From the NCBI GenBank assembly GCA_035268685.1, contig DATFKK010000038.1, positions 1 to 41,916 on the forward strand: 41,916 nt of DNA, given 5' to 3'. The position numbers were made by a program, and so were the translations under genes. The stretch comes from Candidatus Krumholzibacteriia bacterium (lineage in GTDB: Bacteria > Krumholzibacteriota > Krumholzibacteriia > JAJRXK01). Below are positions 41,508-41,916 of the stretch, piece after piece (positions within the stretch are counted from its first letter, which is position 1; each line of letters starts with the position of its first letter). The notes beneath the pieces were generated by a model. That model was given only the letters and a program-made list of their open reading frames with translations, was not told the DNA's origin and made no database searches.

Positions 41508-41916
41508 CTACTCCGGGCCTTTCTTCCTCACCTCGATGGCCTCGACCGTGCCCTTGCCTTCGACTTCGCCGGTCGGCAGATCGATCGACGTGGGTGCCTC
41601 GTCACCGAGGATCCGGATGGTGGTCTCCTCCGTGAAACCGTCGCCCTCGATGTCGATCTGGTACGTCTGTCGACCCCCGCCGGTCTCGACACGGACGTCG
41701 CTGACGTCGCCGTGACCCCCATCGTGGAGCTGCTGCATGATCGCCGCACGGCGCTCCTCGTCGCTCGCACCCGAAACCTCGATCGCGAACACCTCGCGGC
41801 TCAGCTTCGCGAACAGGGATTCCTGGACCTCGGTGTGCAGTCGCTCGATCGTGACGTCGGCGTCGCGCAGGGCGACGAATCGCGACGCCAGGTCGGCGCG
41901 CAGGGCCTCGGTGTCG
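41508..41916 (-). CDS. unknown protein, 3' part only
   Basis: The frame is open to the window edge, so the start lies beyond 41916 and only about 135 C-terminal residues are seen. The upstream part is helical and charged (EALRADLASRFVALRDADVTIERL, EVQESLFAKLSREVF). The last 60 residues form a small beta-rich module (VSDVRVETGGG, TYQIDIEGDGF, IRILGDEAPTSIDLPTGEVEG) ending KKGPE. No family was recognised. It is co-directional with the serine hydrolase, 70 bases upstream of it, with no clear promoter in between, so they may share an operon. Confidence 0.65.
   Translation of the reverse strand, partial: DTEALRADLASRFVALRDADVTIERLHTEVQESLFAKLSREVFAIEVSGASDEERRAAIMQQLHDGGHGDVSDVRVETGGGRQTYQIDIEGDGFTEETTIRILGDEAPTSIDLPTGEVEGKGTVEAIEVRKKGPE

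Overview
The window is very GC-rich, densely packed chromosomal DNA from a diderm (Gram-negative-type) bacterium. The signs are several Sec signal peptides, outer-membrane beta-barrels (one ending in an aromatic residue), a lipoprotein, and two secreted proteins with C-terminal FlgD/T9SS-like Ig domains. A GWxTD-domain protein, a TPR-bearing Hanks-type kinase, a GAF-SpoIIE phosphatase and a GH57/DUF3536 amylase-like enzyme together recall under-cultured FCB-neighbour phyla such as Krumholzibacteriota, Eisenbacteria-like lineages or Gemmatimonadota. That placement is inference. No phage, insertion sequence, CRISPR array or plasmid gene was seen.

Layout, left to right. (1) 1-4837 (+): a tightly overlapping peptidoglycan-recycling operon: solute-binding-protein-like gene (5' end off the window), anmK, a SpoIID/LytB lipoprotein and a NagZ-type GH3 enzyme. 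It is followed by a tRNA-Asp(GTC) gene with a near-perfect promoter and a strong intrinsic terminator. (2) 5389-9202 (+): glgC overlapping a GH57 enzyme, a glycogen/alpha-glucan pair. (3) 9280-11090 (+): a small beta-barrel protein and a membrane fatty-acid desaturase, convergent with (4) 11185-11972 (-): rpmB and an unknown 144-residue protein. (5) 12114-15710 (+): a TPR/GWxTD protein and a GAF-SpoIIE phosphatase. (6) 15884-18740 (+): ccsA/hemX-like, hemA and hemD, an early tetrapyrrole operon without hemC. (7) 18764-23980 (-): DUF2064 transferase, a sodium:solute symporter continuous in frame with an outer-membrane barrel, a radical SAM protein with a SPASM-like tail, and a phosphoesterase-fold protein lacking its first metal motif. 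This is the best candidate here for an undescribed system. (8) 24220-30555 (+): a Ser/Thr kinase with TPRs, a ClC channel with CBS and RCK_C-like domains, and a Bcr/CflA-type MFS exporter. (9) 30851-34846 (+): three overlapping genes for an FAD oxidoreductase, a NapH/CcoG-like membrane iron-sulfur protein and a divergent RelA/SpoT-like protein. (10) 34964-35455 (+): a two-gene unit of a micro membrane protein and an XRE regulator, with two matching operator-like dyads at its promoter. (11) 35543-41916 (-): a cellulose-synthase-like GT2 with an added jelly-roll-like domain, two tandem Sec-secreted Hcp-like proteins with FlgD-like tails, a beta-lactamase-family serine hydrolase, and a truncated unknown gene.

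Most operons use ATGA/GTGA or 8-14 base overlaps, so translational coupling is the rule here. All family names come from motifs read by eye; no database search was possible.
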